39,706 nt of DNA, from the NCBI GenBank assembly GCA_041738345.1, contig JBGSPX010000049.1, forward strand, positions 1 through 39,706. Reading direction: 5' to 3'. The notes below the pieces were generated by a model. That model saw only the letters and a program-made list of their open reading frames with translations, searched no databases and was not told the DNA's origin. Within the stretch, counting starts at the first letter, position 1. Every line of letters begins with the position of its first letter. Both the position numbers and the translations under genes were made by a program. Positions 17,343 through 25,436 of the stretch are shown here, one piece after another. The stretch comes from Proteocatella sp041738345. Lineage in GTDB: Bacteria; Bacillota; Clostridia; Peptostreptococcales; Filifactoraceae.

Positions 17343-18068
17343 ATGAGTCTTACAGCAGTAAAAGGACTTCAATCAGAAATATTTGTTCCTGTAACACCTC
17401 CACCAGTGTGGACTCCAGTTACAAAAGAACTTAAAGATATGACAGTGGCACTTGCAACAGCAGCAGGGGTACACTTAAAAACAGATAAGAGATTCAACCT
17501 TGCAGGAGATTTCGGATTTAGAGAAATTCCAGGAAATACAAAAGGTGAAGATTTAATGGTATCACACGGTGGATACGATAACGGAGACGTTAATAAGGAC
17601 GTTAACTGTATGTTCCCTATCGAAAGATTACAAGAGCTTGCAGCAGAAGGCTTTATAAAAGCAGTAGCTCCAGTACACTTTGGATTCATGGGTGGTGGTG
17701 GAGACCAAGCTAAATTTACTGAAGAAACTGGTCCATCAATCGCTCAAAAACTTAAAGATGAGAACGTGGACGCTGTTCTTTTAACAGCTGGTTGAGGTAC
17801 TTGTCACCGCTCTGCCGTGATCGTGCAGAGAGCAATCGAAGCTGCGGGAATACCAACAATAATAATAGCAGCTCTACCTCCAGTAGTTAGACAAAACGGA
17901 ACTCCAAGAGCAGTTGCACCACTAGTACCAATGGGCGCAAATGCAGGAGAGCCAAACAACAAAGAAATGCAAACAGCAATTTGTAAAGCAACTCTTGAGC
18001 AATTAATAAAAATATCAAGTGCAGGAAAGATAATACCATTACCTTTCGAGTACCACGCACACGTATAA
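17343..18068 (+). CDS. prdB: D-proline reductase selenocysteine subunit PrdB
   Basis: The catalytic 26-kDa subunit. ATG at 17343 follows AAAGGAGGAA. The frame has an in-frame TGA at 17793-17795, decoded as Sec151 in the motif AGUGTCHRSAV, and continues 90 codons to TAA at 18066, giving 241 aa, the expected length. The selenol attacks the C-alpha of D-proline bound as an imine to the pyruvoyl group of PrdA; Cys154 of UxxC can form the selenenyl-sulphide that is then re-reduced. A hairpin with the look of a SECIS element starts 14 nt after the TGA. A Sec-blind caller would split this gene into a 150-aa and an 83-aa piece. Confidence 0.97.
17810..17830 (+). promoter_or_regulatory. Probable SECIS element of prdB
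   Basis: CTCTGC at 17810-17815 pairs perfectly with GCAGAG at 17825-17830 around the loop CGTGATCGT. The stem begins 14 nt after the TGA and the loop exposes G and U, as expected for a bacterial SelB-binding hairpin inside the reading frame. Confidence 0.6.
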
Positions 18069-18093
18069 TATTAGCAAAGAAGCTTTAAAAATA

Positions 18094-18121
18094 TATAGGA
18101 GAGGTTAACACCTCTCCTATA
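18094..18121 (+). terminator. Strong intercistronic hairpin between prdB and prdD
   Basis: A perfect 12-bp stem (TATAGGAGAGGT at 18094-18105, complement at 18110-18121) with a 4-nt loop. It is followed by AATAAAATAAAGG and no U-run, so it is more likely a partial terminator, or a 3' stabiliser for the prdA-prdB message, than a full stop. It lies exactly between the catalytic genes and the accessory prdDEF genes. Confidence 0.7.
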
Positions 18122-18139
18122 ATAAAATAAAGGTGAAGT

Positions 18140-18898
18140 ATGGAAACTATAGATTTACGAAGATTAGTCATCAGAGCATTTCATGTTAAGGAAGTTATTT
18201 TTGGTGAAAAATTTGAGTTTGTTAATGGCATGCTCAAAATTGATAAAAAAATAACAAGTAAATTGATTGAAGCGGACCCATTGATTAAAGATATAAAAAT
18301 CGATATAATAAAGCCATACGACCACGATAGAGAAATAAACACTATTATGGATATAGTGCCTATGTCAGTAAAAGTACTTGGAGTGCTTGGAGAAGGCATT
18401 ACATATACAATGACAGGAGCATATGTTATGCTCACAGGCTGTGATGCAGATGGAAGACAAATGCATGAATTTGGTTCATCTGAAGGAAACTTAAAAGAAC
18501 AAATGAAATTTGGAAAAGCGGGAACTCCTTTAGAAACCGATTATATAATCCATATAGATGTGCTTATAGAAGGTGGTCATCCTTATGATAGGCAGCTTCC
18601 TATTGCAGCATTTAAAGCTTGTGATGAAATAATCCAGAAAATAAGAATGGAACTAAAAAAGCTAGAACCAAGAGAAGCGGATGAAGTTCATGAATTCTAC
18701 GATAGAATAAGAAAAGGTGCGAAAAAAGTTGCAATAGTAAAACAAATTGCAGGTCAAGGCGCTATGTATGATAACCAGTTATTCTCAGAGCAACCATCTG
18801 GATATTCAGGAGGAATATCAATAATTGATATGGCAAATATGCCAGTAGTACTTTCTCCTAATGAATATAGAGACGGAGCTCTTAGATCAATGACGTAA
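18140..18898 (+). CDS. prdD: PrdD, paralogue of the N-terminal (beta) part of PrdA
   Basis: 252 aa, ATG behind AAAGGTG. It aligns with PrdA from about PrdA residue 166 onward: RRLVIRAFHVKEVIFG against RSLTRKHFKIEKVEFG, then shared TGTDEGG/TGCDADG, FGSSEG, GQGAMHDN/GQGAMYDN and NLPVVLSP/NMPVVLSP blocks. The Ala/Pro-rich N-terminal extension is missing. It ends in DGALRSMT, where PrdA has DGGIHALT just before the pyruvoyl cysteine, so the gene stops exactly at the PrdA cleavage site. The role is unclear; it may help assemble or mature PrdA or form a second complex with PrdE. Confidence 0.9.
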   Translation: METIDLRRLVIRAFHVKEVIFGEKFEFVNGMLKIDKKITSKLIEADPLIKDIKIDIIKPYDHDREINTIMDIVPMSVKVLGVLGEGITYTMTGAYVMLTGCDADGRQMHEFGSSEGNLKEQMKFGKAGTPLETDYIIHIDVLIEGGHPYDRQLPIAAFKACDEIIQKIRMELKKLEPREADEVHEFYDRIRKGAKKVAIVKQIAGQGAMYDNQLFSEQPSGYSGGISIIDMANMPVVLSPNEYRDGALRSMT

Positions 18899-18914
18899 TT
18901 AATGGAGGGATAAA

Positions 18915-19382
18915 ATGGGTATAGGACCATCAACAAAAGAAACAAGTCTTCATCATTTTAGAGATCCACTACTAGATGTTATTTCGAATGATACGGATAT
19001 AGATCTTGTAGGCATAGTACTTGTAGGAACACCACAAGATAATAGAGAAAAAGAAAGAGTAGGGCAAAGAACAGCTCAGTGGCTTGAGGCTATGAGAGTG
19101 GATGGATGCATCGTATCTTGCGATGGATGGGGAAATTCACATGTAGACTATGCTAATACTTTAGAAGAAATAGGAAAAAGAGGAATCCCTCTTGTAGGAG
19201 TAACCTTTAATGGAGTACAAGCGAAATTTGTAGTAACAAATAAGTATATGGACACCATTGTTGACATCAATAAATCAAAAGAAGGTATCGAGACCGAAGT
19301 AGTCGGTGAAAATACAACAAGTACGCTAGATGCTAAAAAAGCAATAGCATTCCTGAAACTTAAAATGAGAAAGAGAGGGTAA
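18915..19382 (+). CDS. prdE: PrdE, paralogue of the C-terminal (pyruvoyl) part of PrdA
   Basis: 155 aa, ATG behind GGAGG, 16 nt after prdD. It matches PrdA after its cleavage point: MGIGPSTKETSLHHFRDPL against CIGPASKECSRHYFREPL, then VGTPQ/VGSPQ, EAMRVDG/EAMDVDG, WGNSHVDYA/FGNNHIDFA and DINKSKEGIE/DNNKSKQGIE. The cysteine that gives the pyruvoyl group is replaced by the start Met-Gly, so PrdE cannot make that cofactor the same way. It carries cysteines at DGCIVSCDGWGN that PrdA lacks. Likely an inactive partner of PrdD. Confidence 0.9.
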   Translation: MGIGPSTKETSLHHFRDPLLDVISNDTDIDLVGIVLVGTPQDNREKERVGQRTAQWLEAMRVDGCIVSCDGWGNSHVDYANTLEEIGKRGIPLVGVTFNGVQAKFVVTNKYMDTIVDINKSKEGIETEVVGENTTSTLDAKKAIAFLKLKMRKRG

Positions 19383-19387
19383 ACACC

Positions 19388-20392
19388 ATGATTTTTTCAA
19401 GAGGAATACAAGCAATTGATTCTCACACAGCTGGAGAACCAACAAGAATAGTTACTGGAGGTCTTCCTAACATAAAAGGAAAAACTATGCCAGAAAAGAA
19501 AGAATACTTAGAAAAAGAACTAGATCATCTTAGAACAGCTATAATGTTAGAGCCAAGAGGACATAATGATATGTTTGGATCTATAATTACAGCACCAACT
19601 ACAGATGAAGCAGATCTTGGAATCATATTCATGGACGGCGGCGGATACCTTAACATGTGTGGTCATGGAACAATAGGTGCGGTTACTGCAGCTATCGAAA
19701 CAGGAATGGTTCCAATGGTTGAGCCAGTTACAAAAGTAGTACTTGAAGCACCTGCTGGAATAGTAAAAGCAGAAGCAAAAGTAGAGCATGGAAGAGTTCA
19801 AAGTGTATCTTTTGTAAATGTACCAGCTTTCCATTACAAAAAAGATCAAAAAGTAACACTTGATGGAAAAGAAATCAAATTTGATATATCATTTGGTGGA
19901 AGCTTCTTCGCTATAGTTGATGCTAAGCAGTTAGGTATGAATGTTAAGCCAGAAAATGCTGGAAAACTTACTGAAATAGCACTTAAATTAAGAGATGTTA
20001 TAAACGCTGAAATAGAAATACAACATCCAACGCTAGCGCATATTAAAACTGTAGATTTAGTAGAAATATATGATGCGCCAACTCATCCAGAAGCTACTTA
20101 TAAAAACGTAGTAATCTTTGGACAAGGTCAAGTTGATAGATCACCGTGTGGTACAGGAACTTGTGCAAAAATGGCAACACTTCACTCAAAAGGTGAGCTA
20201 AAAGTAGGCGAAAAATTTGTATACGAAAGTATATTAGGAACATTATTCTATGGTGAAATTGTAGAGACTACAAAAGTTGGAGATTTTGATGCAGTAGTTC
20301 CAAAGATAGCAGGTTCTGCATATATTACAGGATTTAATCACTTTGTAATAGATGAAACAGACCCAGTTAAACATGGATTTGTATTAAAATAA
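19388..20392 (+). CDS. prdF: Proline racemase
   Basis: Interconverts L- and D-proline without a cofactor, supplying the D-form used by PrdA/PrdB. 334 aa, normal length; ATG behind GAGAGGG, 5 nt after prdE. Both catalytic cysteines are present: Cys91 in NMCGHGTIGA and Cys254 in DRSPCGTGTC. HTAGEPTRIV near residue 13 is the family N-terminal signature. Last gene of the prd operon, followed by a hairpin at 20421-20461. Confidence 0.97.
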   Translation: MIFSRGIQAIDSHTAGEPTRIVTGGLPNIKGKTMPEKKEYLEKELDHLRTAIMLEPRGHNDMFGSIITAPTTDEADLGIIFMDGGGYLNMCGHGTIGAVTAAIETGMVPMVEPVTKVVLEAPAGIVKAEAKVEHGRVQSVSFVNVPAFHYKKDQKVTLDGKEIKFDISFGGSFFAIVDAKQLGMNVKPENAGKLTEIALKLRDVINAEIEIQHPTLAHIKTVDLVEIYDAPTHPEATYKNVVIFGQGQVDRSPCGTGTCAKMATLHSKGELKVGEKFVYESILGTLFYGEIVETTKVGDFDAVVPKIAGSAYITGFNHFVIDETDPVKHGFVLK

Positions 20393-20420
20393 ATCTTAAA
20401 AATATTTGAAATAACATTTT

Positions 20421-20461
20421 AAACCCAAGTGCATACTTTGTTAATTTATGTACTTGGGTTT
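20421..20461 (+). terminator. Hairpin ending the prd operon
   Basis: 15-bp stem: AAACCCAAGTGCATA at 20421-20435 pairs with 20447-20461 (one G:U pair), 11-nt loop. The sequence after it (TAATAATAAATT) lacks a clean U-run, so termination may be incomplete. Confidence 0.7.
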
Positions 20462-20576
20462 AATAATAAATTCACATAAAATTAATCTTTATTATTTTTT
20501 TGTTTAAAAATTTAAAAATGCTCAAAAGTATTGAAAAATAGGCTAAAAAATTCAAAAAAGTAATAATATTTCTTTA

Positions 20577-20601
20577 TTTTTGGTGTGAAATGTGATATAA
20601 T
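20577..20601 (+). promoter_or_regulatory. Permease promoter with the 17-nt prd-type element
   Basis: TTTTTGGTGTGAAATGT at 20577-20593 is identical to 13774-13790 upstream of prdC. It directly abuts an extended -10, TGATATAAT at 20593-20601, so it occupies the place of the -35 region. This is the arrangement expected for a site bound by an activator touching RNA polymerase. The transcript start would fall near 20608, about 49 nt before the ATG. Confidence 0.5.
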
Positions 20602-20656
20602 AAACACATATTAAATGTTAAACTTTTAATATAAAATTACTTAGGAGGAATTATTT

Positions 20657-21523
20657 ATGAACGCAACGGTAGTATTATTAACAGTACTTGGAATTATCTT
20701 AGCAATATTTTCTTTAGTATTTATTAAAGATTATTTTGCAAACAAAGAAAATCTTGAAAAGGATACAAGCTTTGTAAAATCAGGAATTATAGGATTAATA
20801 ACAAACTTTTTTGACACTCTAGGAATAGGTTCATTTGCACCTACAACAGCTTTACTTAGAGCATTTAAACAAATTGACGATAAGGTTCTTCCAGGAACAC
20901 TTAACGTAGCTTGTACTATACCAGTTATAGTTGAAGCATTTGCATTTATCAAATCAGTAGAAGTTGAGCCAATAACGCTTACAGCTATGCTTGTTGCAGC
21001 ATCTGTAGGATCATATGTTGGAGCGGGTGTAATGTCAAAACTTCCAAAAGCTACTGTACAAAAAACAATGGCAATATGTCTTGCAGTTGCAGGTCTTGTA
21101 ATGCTTTCTCAATTACTTGGAATATTCCCAGGTGGAGGAGAAGCTATAGGTCTTACTGGTGTAGCATTAATAATGGGTGTTGTTGGAAACTTTATACTAG
21201 GTGCACTTATGACTGCAGGTGTTGGTCTTTATGCTCCATGTATGGCTCTAGTATATCTTTTAGGAATGAGTCCAGCAGTTGCTTTCCCAATAATGATGGG
21301 ATCTTGTGCATACTTAATGCCAATATGTTCAGTAAAATTCATCAAAGAAGGCGCTTATAACAGAAAAGCTTCTATGGCAATAAGTATATTTGGAGTTGTT
21401 GGAGTTCTTATAGCAGTATTCCTAGTAACTTCATTACCACTTACAGTGCTTAAATGGCTTGTTGTGTGTGTTATCTGTTACACTTCAGTATCAATGTTCC
21501 AAGCTTCAAAAAAAGCTGCATAA
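20657..21523 (+). CDS. TSUP/TauE-SafE family membrane permease
   Basis: 288 aa, about eight hydrophobic segments, ATG behind TAGGAGG. The repeated small-residue segments (GLITNFFDTLGIGSFAPTTALLRAF near 48-72, and VGNFILGALMTAGVGLYAPCMALVYLLGMSPAVAFPIMMG near 175-215) are typical of the TSUP (DUF81) transporters, which export or import small organic or sulphur-containing anions. It follows prdF with its own promoter that shares an element with prdC. It may move proline, 5-aminovalerate or a related acid, but the substrate is not visible. Confidence 0.85.
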   Translation: MNATVVLLTVLGIILAIFSLVFIKDYFANKENLEKDTSFVKSGIIGLITNFFDTLGIGSFAPTTALLRAFKQIDDKVLPGTLNVACTIPVIVEAFAFIKSVEVEPITLTAMLVAASVGSYVGAGVMSKLPKATVQKTMAICLAVAGLVMLSQLLGIFPGGGEAIGLTGVALIMGVVGNFILGALMTAGVGLYAPCMALVYLLGMSPAVAFPIMMGSCAYLMPICSVKFIKEGAYNRKASMAISIFGVVGVLIAVFLVTSLPLTVLKWLVVCVICYTSVSMFQASKKAA

Positions 21524-21545
21524 TACGAAATTAACTAATTATAAT

Positions 21546-21576
21546 AAAAAGCTGCCAGACAATTGGCAGCTTTTTT
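21546..21576 (+). terminator. Rho-independent terminator after the permease gene
   Basis: Perfect 12-bp stem (AAAAAGCTGCCA at 21546-21557, complement 21564-21575), 6-nt loop, T-run at 21571-21576. Confidence 0.93.
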
Positions 21577-21610
21577 GCGACCATAATATAGAGTAATGAA
21601 AACAGTTGGG

Positions 21611-21639
21611 TTTACAATAAGTAAAATTTAAATTAAAAT
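21611..21639 (+). promoter_or_regulatory. Sigma-A promoter of the ornithine cyclodeaminase-like gene
   Basis: TTTACA at 21611-21616, 17-nt spacer, TAAAAT at 21634-21639; a start point near 21646 gives a 30-nt leader to the ATG at 21676. Confidence 0.5.
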
Positions 21640-21675
21640 ATAAGTATACGTAAATTTATTATATAGGAGGGCATT

Positions 21676-22686
21676 ATGCTTGTTTTAACTAAAAAAGATA
21701 TAGATGAAATATTTACTATGGAAGATTGTATTGAGGCAGTATGCGAGGCTTATGCTCTAAGCTCTGGAAAAAAGGTTAAAGCGCCAGTAAGAACAAAACT
21801 TACAGTAGAAGAAGTAGGGGGAACCTCACTTTTTATGCCAGGACTTGTAGAAGAAAAAGGCTATCTAGGTGCTAAGATAGTATCTGTATTTCCACAAAAC
21901 TCACAAAAAGGGAAAGAAGTGGTAAATGCTACTATAGTTATGTTATGCGCACAAACAGGAGAAGCAAAAGCACTTCTTGATGGAACTTACATAACAAAAC
22001 TTCGAACAGGTGCAGCGACTGGCGCTTCTATAAAATTATTAGCTAGAGAAAATGTTAAAATAGGAACACTTTTTGGAACTGGGGGACAGGCAGAAAAGCA
22101 GCTTGAAGCAATGCTTGCCACTAGAAGTTTTGCGCAGATAAGAGTTGTAGGTAGAAATTTTGATAAAACCGTAGCTTTTTGTGAAAAAATGCTTGAAATA
22201 ATCCCAAGTATGAAAATTAATGAAACTCATAAAAATGTAGAACTAATCGCATATACAAATGGAAATGAAGCAGTAATAGATTCAGATGTTATTGTAATGG
22301 CAACTACTTCTGAAAAAGGACTTTTTGATGGAAATTTATTAAAAGATGGCGCACATCTTTCAGGGGTAGGGTCGTATACTAAAAGCATGTGTGAAATGGA
22401 TGAGAAAACTGTACTTTTAGCGGATAAGGTATATATTGATGATAGAGACGCTATGCTTGAAGAAGCGGGAGATTTTACGCAGCTAATCGATAAAGGGCTT
22501 ATAACTGAAGATTTTTATACAGGAGAACTTGGAGAACTTGTACTACAAAAAGTTCCAGGAAGAGAAACCGAAGACGAAATAACTATATTTAAAAGCGTAG
22601 GAATTTCAGTTCAAGATTTAGTTACAGCAGATTATATCTATAAAAAGGCAGTTAAACACTCAATTGGTCAAAGTATAGAATTCTAG
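21676..22686 (+). CDS. Ornithine cyclodeaminase / mu-crystallin family enzyme
   Basis: NAD(P)-binding enzyme of the family that turns ornithine into proline, or reduces pyrroline-2-carboxylate and similar imines. 336 aa, ATG behind ATAGGAGGG. Features: substrate-side motifs LFMPG and YLGAKIVSVFP (about 55-75), LRTGAATGAS near 117-126, and the dinucleotide loop TLFGTGGQAEKQLEA at about 131-145. Its place between the prd locus and a LUD protein suggests it feeds proline to PrdF/PrdA from ornithine, the classic link in proline-fermenting clostridia. Members of this family also act as alanine dehydrogenases or ketimine reductases, so the substrate is inferred. Confidence 0.85.
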   Translation: MLVLTKKDIDEIFTMEDCIEAVCEAYALSSGKKVKAPVRTKLTVEEVGGTSLFMPGLVEEKGYLGAKIVSVFPQNSQKGKEVVNATIVMLCAQTGEAKALLDGTYITKLRTGAATGASIKLLARENVKIGTLFGTGGQAEKQLEAMLATRSFAQIRVVGRNFDKTVAFCEKMLEIIPSMKINETHKNVELIAYTNGNEAVIDSDVIVMATTSEKGLFDGNLLKDGAHLSGVGSYTKSMCEMDEKTVLLADKVYIDDRDAMLEEAGDFTQLIDKGLITEDFYTGELGELVLQKVPGRETEDEITIFKSVGISVQDLVTADYIYKKAVKHSIGQSIEF

Positions 22687-22721
22687 TATTTAAATTTAAT
22701 CAATATATTAGAGGAGGAGTT

Positions 22722-23369
22722 ATGTATTTTAAAGATGCCCTTAAAAAAGCGAACGATTTAAAGATAAAGCGTACTATGGATGCTTTGGAGAAAAATAACA
22801 TAAATGCATACTATGCTAAATCAATAGAAGAAGCACAGGAAATATTCAAATCACTTATAGAAGAAGGCTCTGTAATAACTGCAGGAGGAAGCATGACGGC
22901 GGTAGAGGCGGGGCTTGTAGATATATTGAGAAATGGTAATTATAATTATATAGATAGAGAACGAGAAGGCATAACTAAAGAAGAAGTGCAAGTTGTTCAA
23001 AGACAGGCATTTACAGCAGATTATTTTGTAACAGGAACTAATGCTATAACCGAAAATGGAGAGCTTTTTAATATTGATGGCAATGGAAATAGAGTGGCGG
23101 CAATAAGCTTCGGGCCTAAACAGGTTATAGTGATTTCTGGATCAAATAAAATTGTAAGTGATGCAAAAGAAGCAAGAAAAAGGGTAAAAGAATTATCCGC
23201 ACCAGCAAATGCTATGAGACTTGATTGTAATACCCCTTGCTCAGTAGATGGCATATGTAGAGATTGTGCATCACCACAAAGAGTCTGTTGCATTGAAGTG
23301 CTGACAGGGTTTCAGCGAATAAAAGACAGAATAAAGGTTATAATTATAGATAAAGATTTAGGGTTTTAA
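22722..23369 (+). CDS. LUD-domain protein (LutC/YkgG-like, DUF162)
   Basis: 215 aa, ATG behind AGGAGGAG, 35 nt after the cyclodeaminase-like gene, so probably co-transcribed. The LUD core shows TAGGSMTAVEAGL near 54-66, YIDRE, DYFVTGTNAITENGEL and GNRVAAISFGPKQVIVI. The C-terminus is cysteine-rich: Cys169, 173, 179, 182, 189 and 190 in DCNTPCSVDGICRDC..RVCC, arranged as if to hold a metal or Fe-S cluster. LutC-type proteins belong to lactate oxidation complexes, but single-gene relatives with this tail are common in clostridia and have no assigned reaction. Confidence 0.85.
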   Translation: MYFKDALKKANDLKIKRTMDALEKNNINAYYAKSIEEAQEIFKSLIEEGSVITAGGSMTAVEAGLVDILRNGNYNYIDREREGITKEEVQVVQRQAFTADYFVTGTNAITENGELFNIDGNGNRVAAISFGPKQVIVISGSNKIVSDAKEARKRVKELSAPANAMRLDCNTPCSVDGICRDCASPQRVCCIEVLTGFQRIKDRIKVIIIDKDLGF

Positions 23370-23422
23370 AATAAAAATTTTAATAAAGCCTTATATAGTT
23401 TTGGTTCGTTATAAGAAATGAG

Positions 23423-23456
23423 AAAATGGAGTGATTAAATTCGCTCCATTTTTTTT
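23423..23456 (+). terminator. Terminator after the LUD gene
   Basis: AAAATGGAG at 23423-23431 pairs with CTCCATTTT at 23444-23452, 12-nt loop, T-run to 23456. On the minus strand the same stem could help end the convergent MscS gene, with only a short U-run there. Confidence 0.85.
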
Positions 23457-23470
23457 GGTAAAATATTTAC

Positions 23471-24574
23471 TTATGACTCCATATAGACGCTTGTACTTGG
23501 AAATGCAAATTGTGCATTATTAGTTCTTACTATTTTCATAATTTTAAAATTAACTTCTTCCTTTATGCGCTTAAGCTCAACAAGAGAGGTTTGATTTACA
23601 AAAAATGTAATCATTATATCTAACGAGCTGTCAGTAAATTCGTCAAATCTAACAAGCACAGAATCAGAAAGTATATTTTCATGAGAATTTAAATAAGCTT
23701 CGATATTATTAATTATAGTTTTTATGGTATCTTCGGAGGTACTGTAGGTTAAACCAATATTAAATTTAATTTTACGTTTATTCATTTTAGACCAGTTAGT
23801 TATAGAGGCACTTGCAAGCGAAGAGTTAGGAACTATTATGAGGGCATCATCAAAAGTTCTTATTCGAGTACTTCTAAAGGTAATATCTTCAACTATACCT
23901 TCAAGGGAAGGAGTTTGAATCCAATCTCCTACTAAAAATGGCTTATCAGATATTATTACAATTCCTCCAAATATATTTGAGGCAGTATCTTTAGCCGCAA
24001 GTGCAAAGGTTACCCCTCCAAGTCCAACTCCAGTAATTAGGCCATTTATATTTATATTGAATTCGCTAAAGAAAATTAGGACTCCTAAGATAGCAATCAT
24101 TGATTTTATAAGAGTTACAAAAAATATAATTATAGTGTTATCAAGCACAGTTGCATCAGGGTCTTTTGCTTTTTTTGCCTCAAAAACAATTAGAATAAGG
24201 GGCGCAGTATTGTAAAAGAAGTTTATTATGCAAAATATAACGAGAAGTCTATAACATTTAGAAACAATTCCAAATACTACAGGAAGTGCAAGTATAAGTT
24301 CTTTTTGAGCTGAAAACGTTAAGAACACGACAGTAAATACAAACAAGGCTCTTAGAGGTCTTTTAAGAAAATTTAAAGAGGATTTCTCTATTGAAAATTT
24401 AGTCTTATTTATTAGCTTATGAATACTGTTAATTATAATATTTGAAAAAGTGTTTCTTGTAAGATACGAAATTATAAAAAACACAAGCAGTATAATAAAA
24501 GCTTCAAGATGATAGTTAAAAAAATCAAATAAATTATATTGGAAATCATATAATTTAGATATAAATCTATTCAT
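23471..24574 (-). CDS. Small-conductance mechanosensitive channel (MscS family)
   Basis: Opens under membrane tension to release solutes on osmotic downshift. 367 aa; ATG at 24574 with AAAGGAATA upstream. Four to five hydrophobic segments occupy the first 190 residues. The pore helix and following beta domain read GLGGVTFALAAKDTASN, then FGGIVIISDKPFLVGDWI, DITFRSTRIRTFDDALIIVPNSSLA; these are MscS signatures. The rest is the cytosolic vestibule. Convergent with the LUD gene and divergent from the HAD gene. Confidence 0.92.
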   Translation of the reverse strand: MNRFISKLYDFQYNLFDFFNYHLEAFIILLVFFIISYLTRNTFSNIIINSIHKLINKTKFSIEKSSLNFLKRPLRALFVFTVVFLTFSAQKELILALPVVFGIVSKCYRLLVIFCIINFFYNTAPLILIVFEAKKAKDPDATVLDNTIIIFFVTLIKSMIAILGVLIFFSEFNININGLITGVGLGGVTFALAAKDTASNIFGGIVIISDKPFLVGDWIQTPSLEGIVEDITFRSTRIRTFDDALIIVPNSSLASASITNWSKMNKRKIKFNIGLTYSTSEDTIKTIINNIEAYLNSHENILSDSVLVRFDEFTDSSLDIMITFFVNQTSLVELKRIKEEVNFKIMKIVRTNNAQFAFPSTSVYMES

Positions 24575-24753
24575 AAATAATATTCCTTTCGTAATTATGT
24601 TTTAAATAATAATAACAAGTTTAAATTTTTTTGTCAAATTATAATCGGAAATCGATTACCTGAAAAACCTTGTATTTTCAATACTTTAAGAATGGTATAT
24701 AATATAAATATTGGATATACATACAATTTTCAAGTTTAGAAATGGAGATAATA

Positions 24754-25422
24754 ATGTTCAAAGCAGTCATATTTGATATGGATGGAACTATGGTGGATAC
24801 AGAAGTATTCCATTCTATGGCATATGAAGAAGTATTAAAACATTTTGGTGCAGATTATAAACACAGATTTGAAGATATGGACATGAAAAGAAGAGGTCTT
24901 CTTCATTCTGATGTGGCAAAGATGACTATAGCAGAATTTAACTTAGGAATTACGGTAGAAGAATTTTTAGAGTATAGAAAAAAAGCCTATATGAATAAGC
25001 TTTTATCAACAGATATAACTCCTAGAGAAAATTTAATACCATTTTTGGAAGATTTAAAAGCTAGAGGAATTAAGCTGGCGGTTGCTTCATCTTCATTTCA
25101 AGATGAGGTACAATATGTAACTGAAAAAATAGGAGTACATCGATATTTTGAAGAATTTGTATCTGGAGACCAAATTGTAAATGGAAAACCGGCACCAGAT
25201 ATATTTTTAAGAGCGGCAGAGCTTTTGGGACAAAATCCAGATGATTGTATAGTATTTGAAGATGCATGTGCAGGAATCAAGGCAGGGAATTCTGCTAATA
25301 TGGCAGTTATTGCCTACAAAACAGAGGATACTAAAATAGAAGAATTAAAAGAAGCTTACTATATATGTACAAACTATGGACAGTTAAGCTACAAGGCATT
25401 AGAAGAATTATTTAGTCTTTAA
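24754..25422 (+). CDS. HAD-superfamily phosphatase, beta-phosphoglucomutase-like
   Basis: 222 aa. ATG at 24754 is chosen because GGAG at 24744-24747 precedes it; the in-frame ATG at 24742 lacks a ribosome site. Catalytic DMDGT with Asp8 and Asp10, a helical cap (about 15-80), motif II ASSS, motif III lysine in GKPAPDIF, and the acidic motif FEDACAGIKAG place it in HAD subfamily IA. Substrate is probably a sugar phosphate. It is followed 14 nt later by an aldolase-like gene, so the pair may share a sugar-phosphate task. Confidence 0.88.
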   Translation: MFKAVIFDMDGTMVDTEVFHSMAYEEVLKHFGADYKHRFEDMDMKRRGLLHSDVAKMTIAEFNLGITVEEFLEYRKKAYMNKLLSTDITPRENLIPFLEDLKARGIKLAVASSSFQDEVQYVTEKIGVHRYFEEFVSGDQIVNGKPAPDIFLRAAELLGQNPDDCIVFEDACAGIKAGNSANMAVIAYKTEDTKIEELKEAYYICTNYGQLSYKALEELFSL

Positions 25423-25436
25423 AAGGAGCAGAAATT

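Noticed and set aside
17817..18068. Separate 83-aa gene after the TGA in prdB
   Set aside because: It is the C-terminal part of PrdB; the TGA at 17793 is a selenocysteine codon and there is no ribosome site before 17817.
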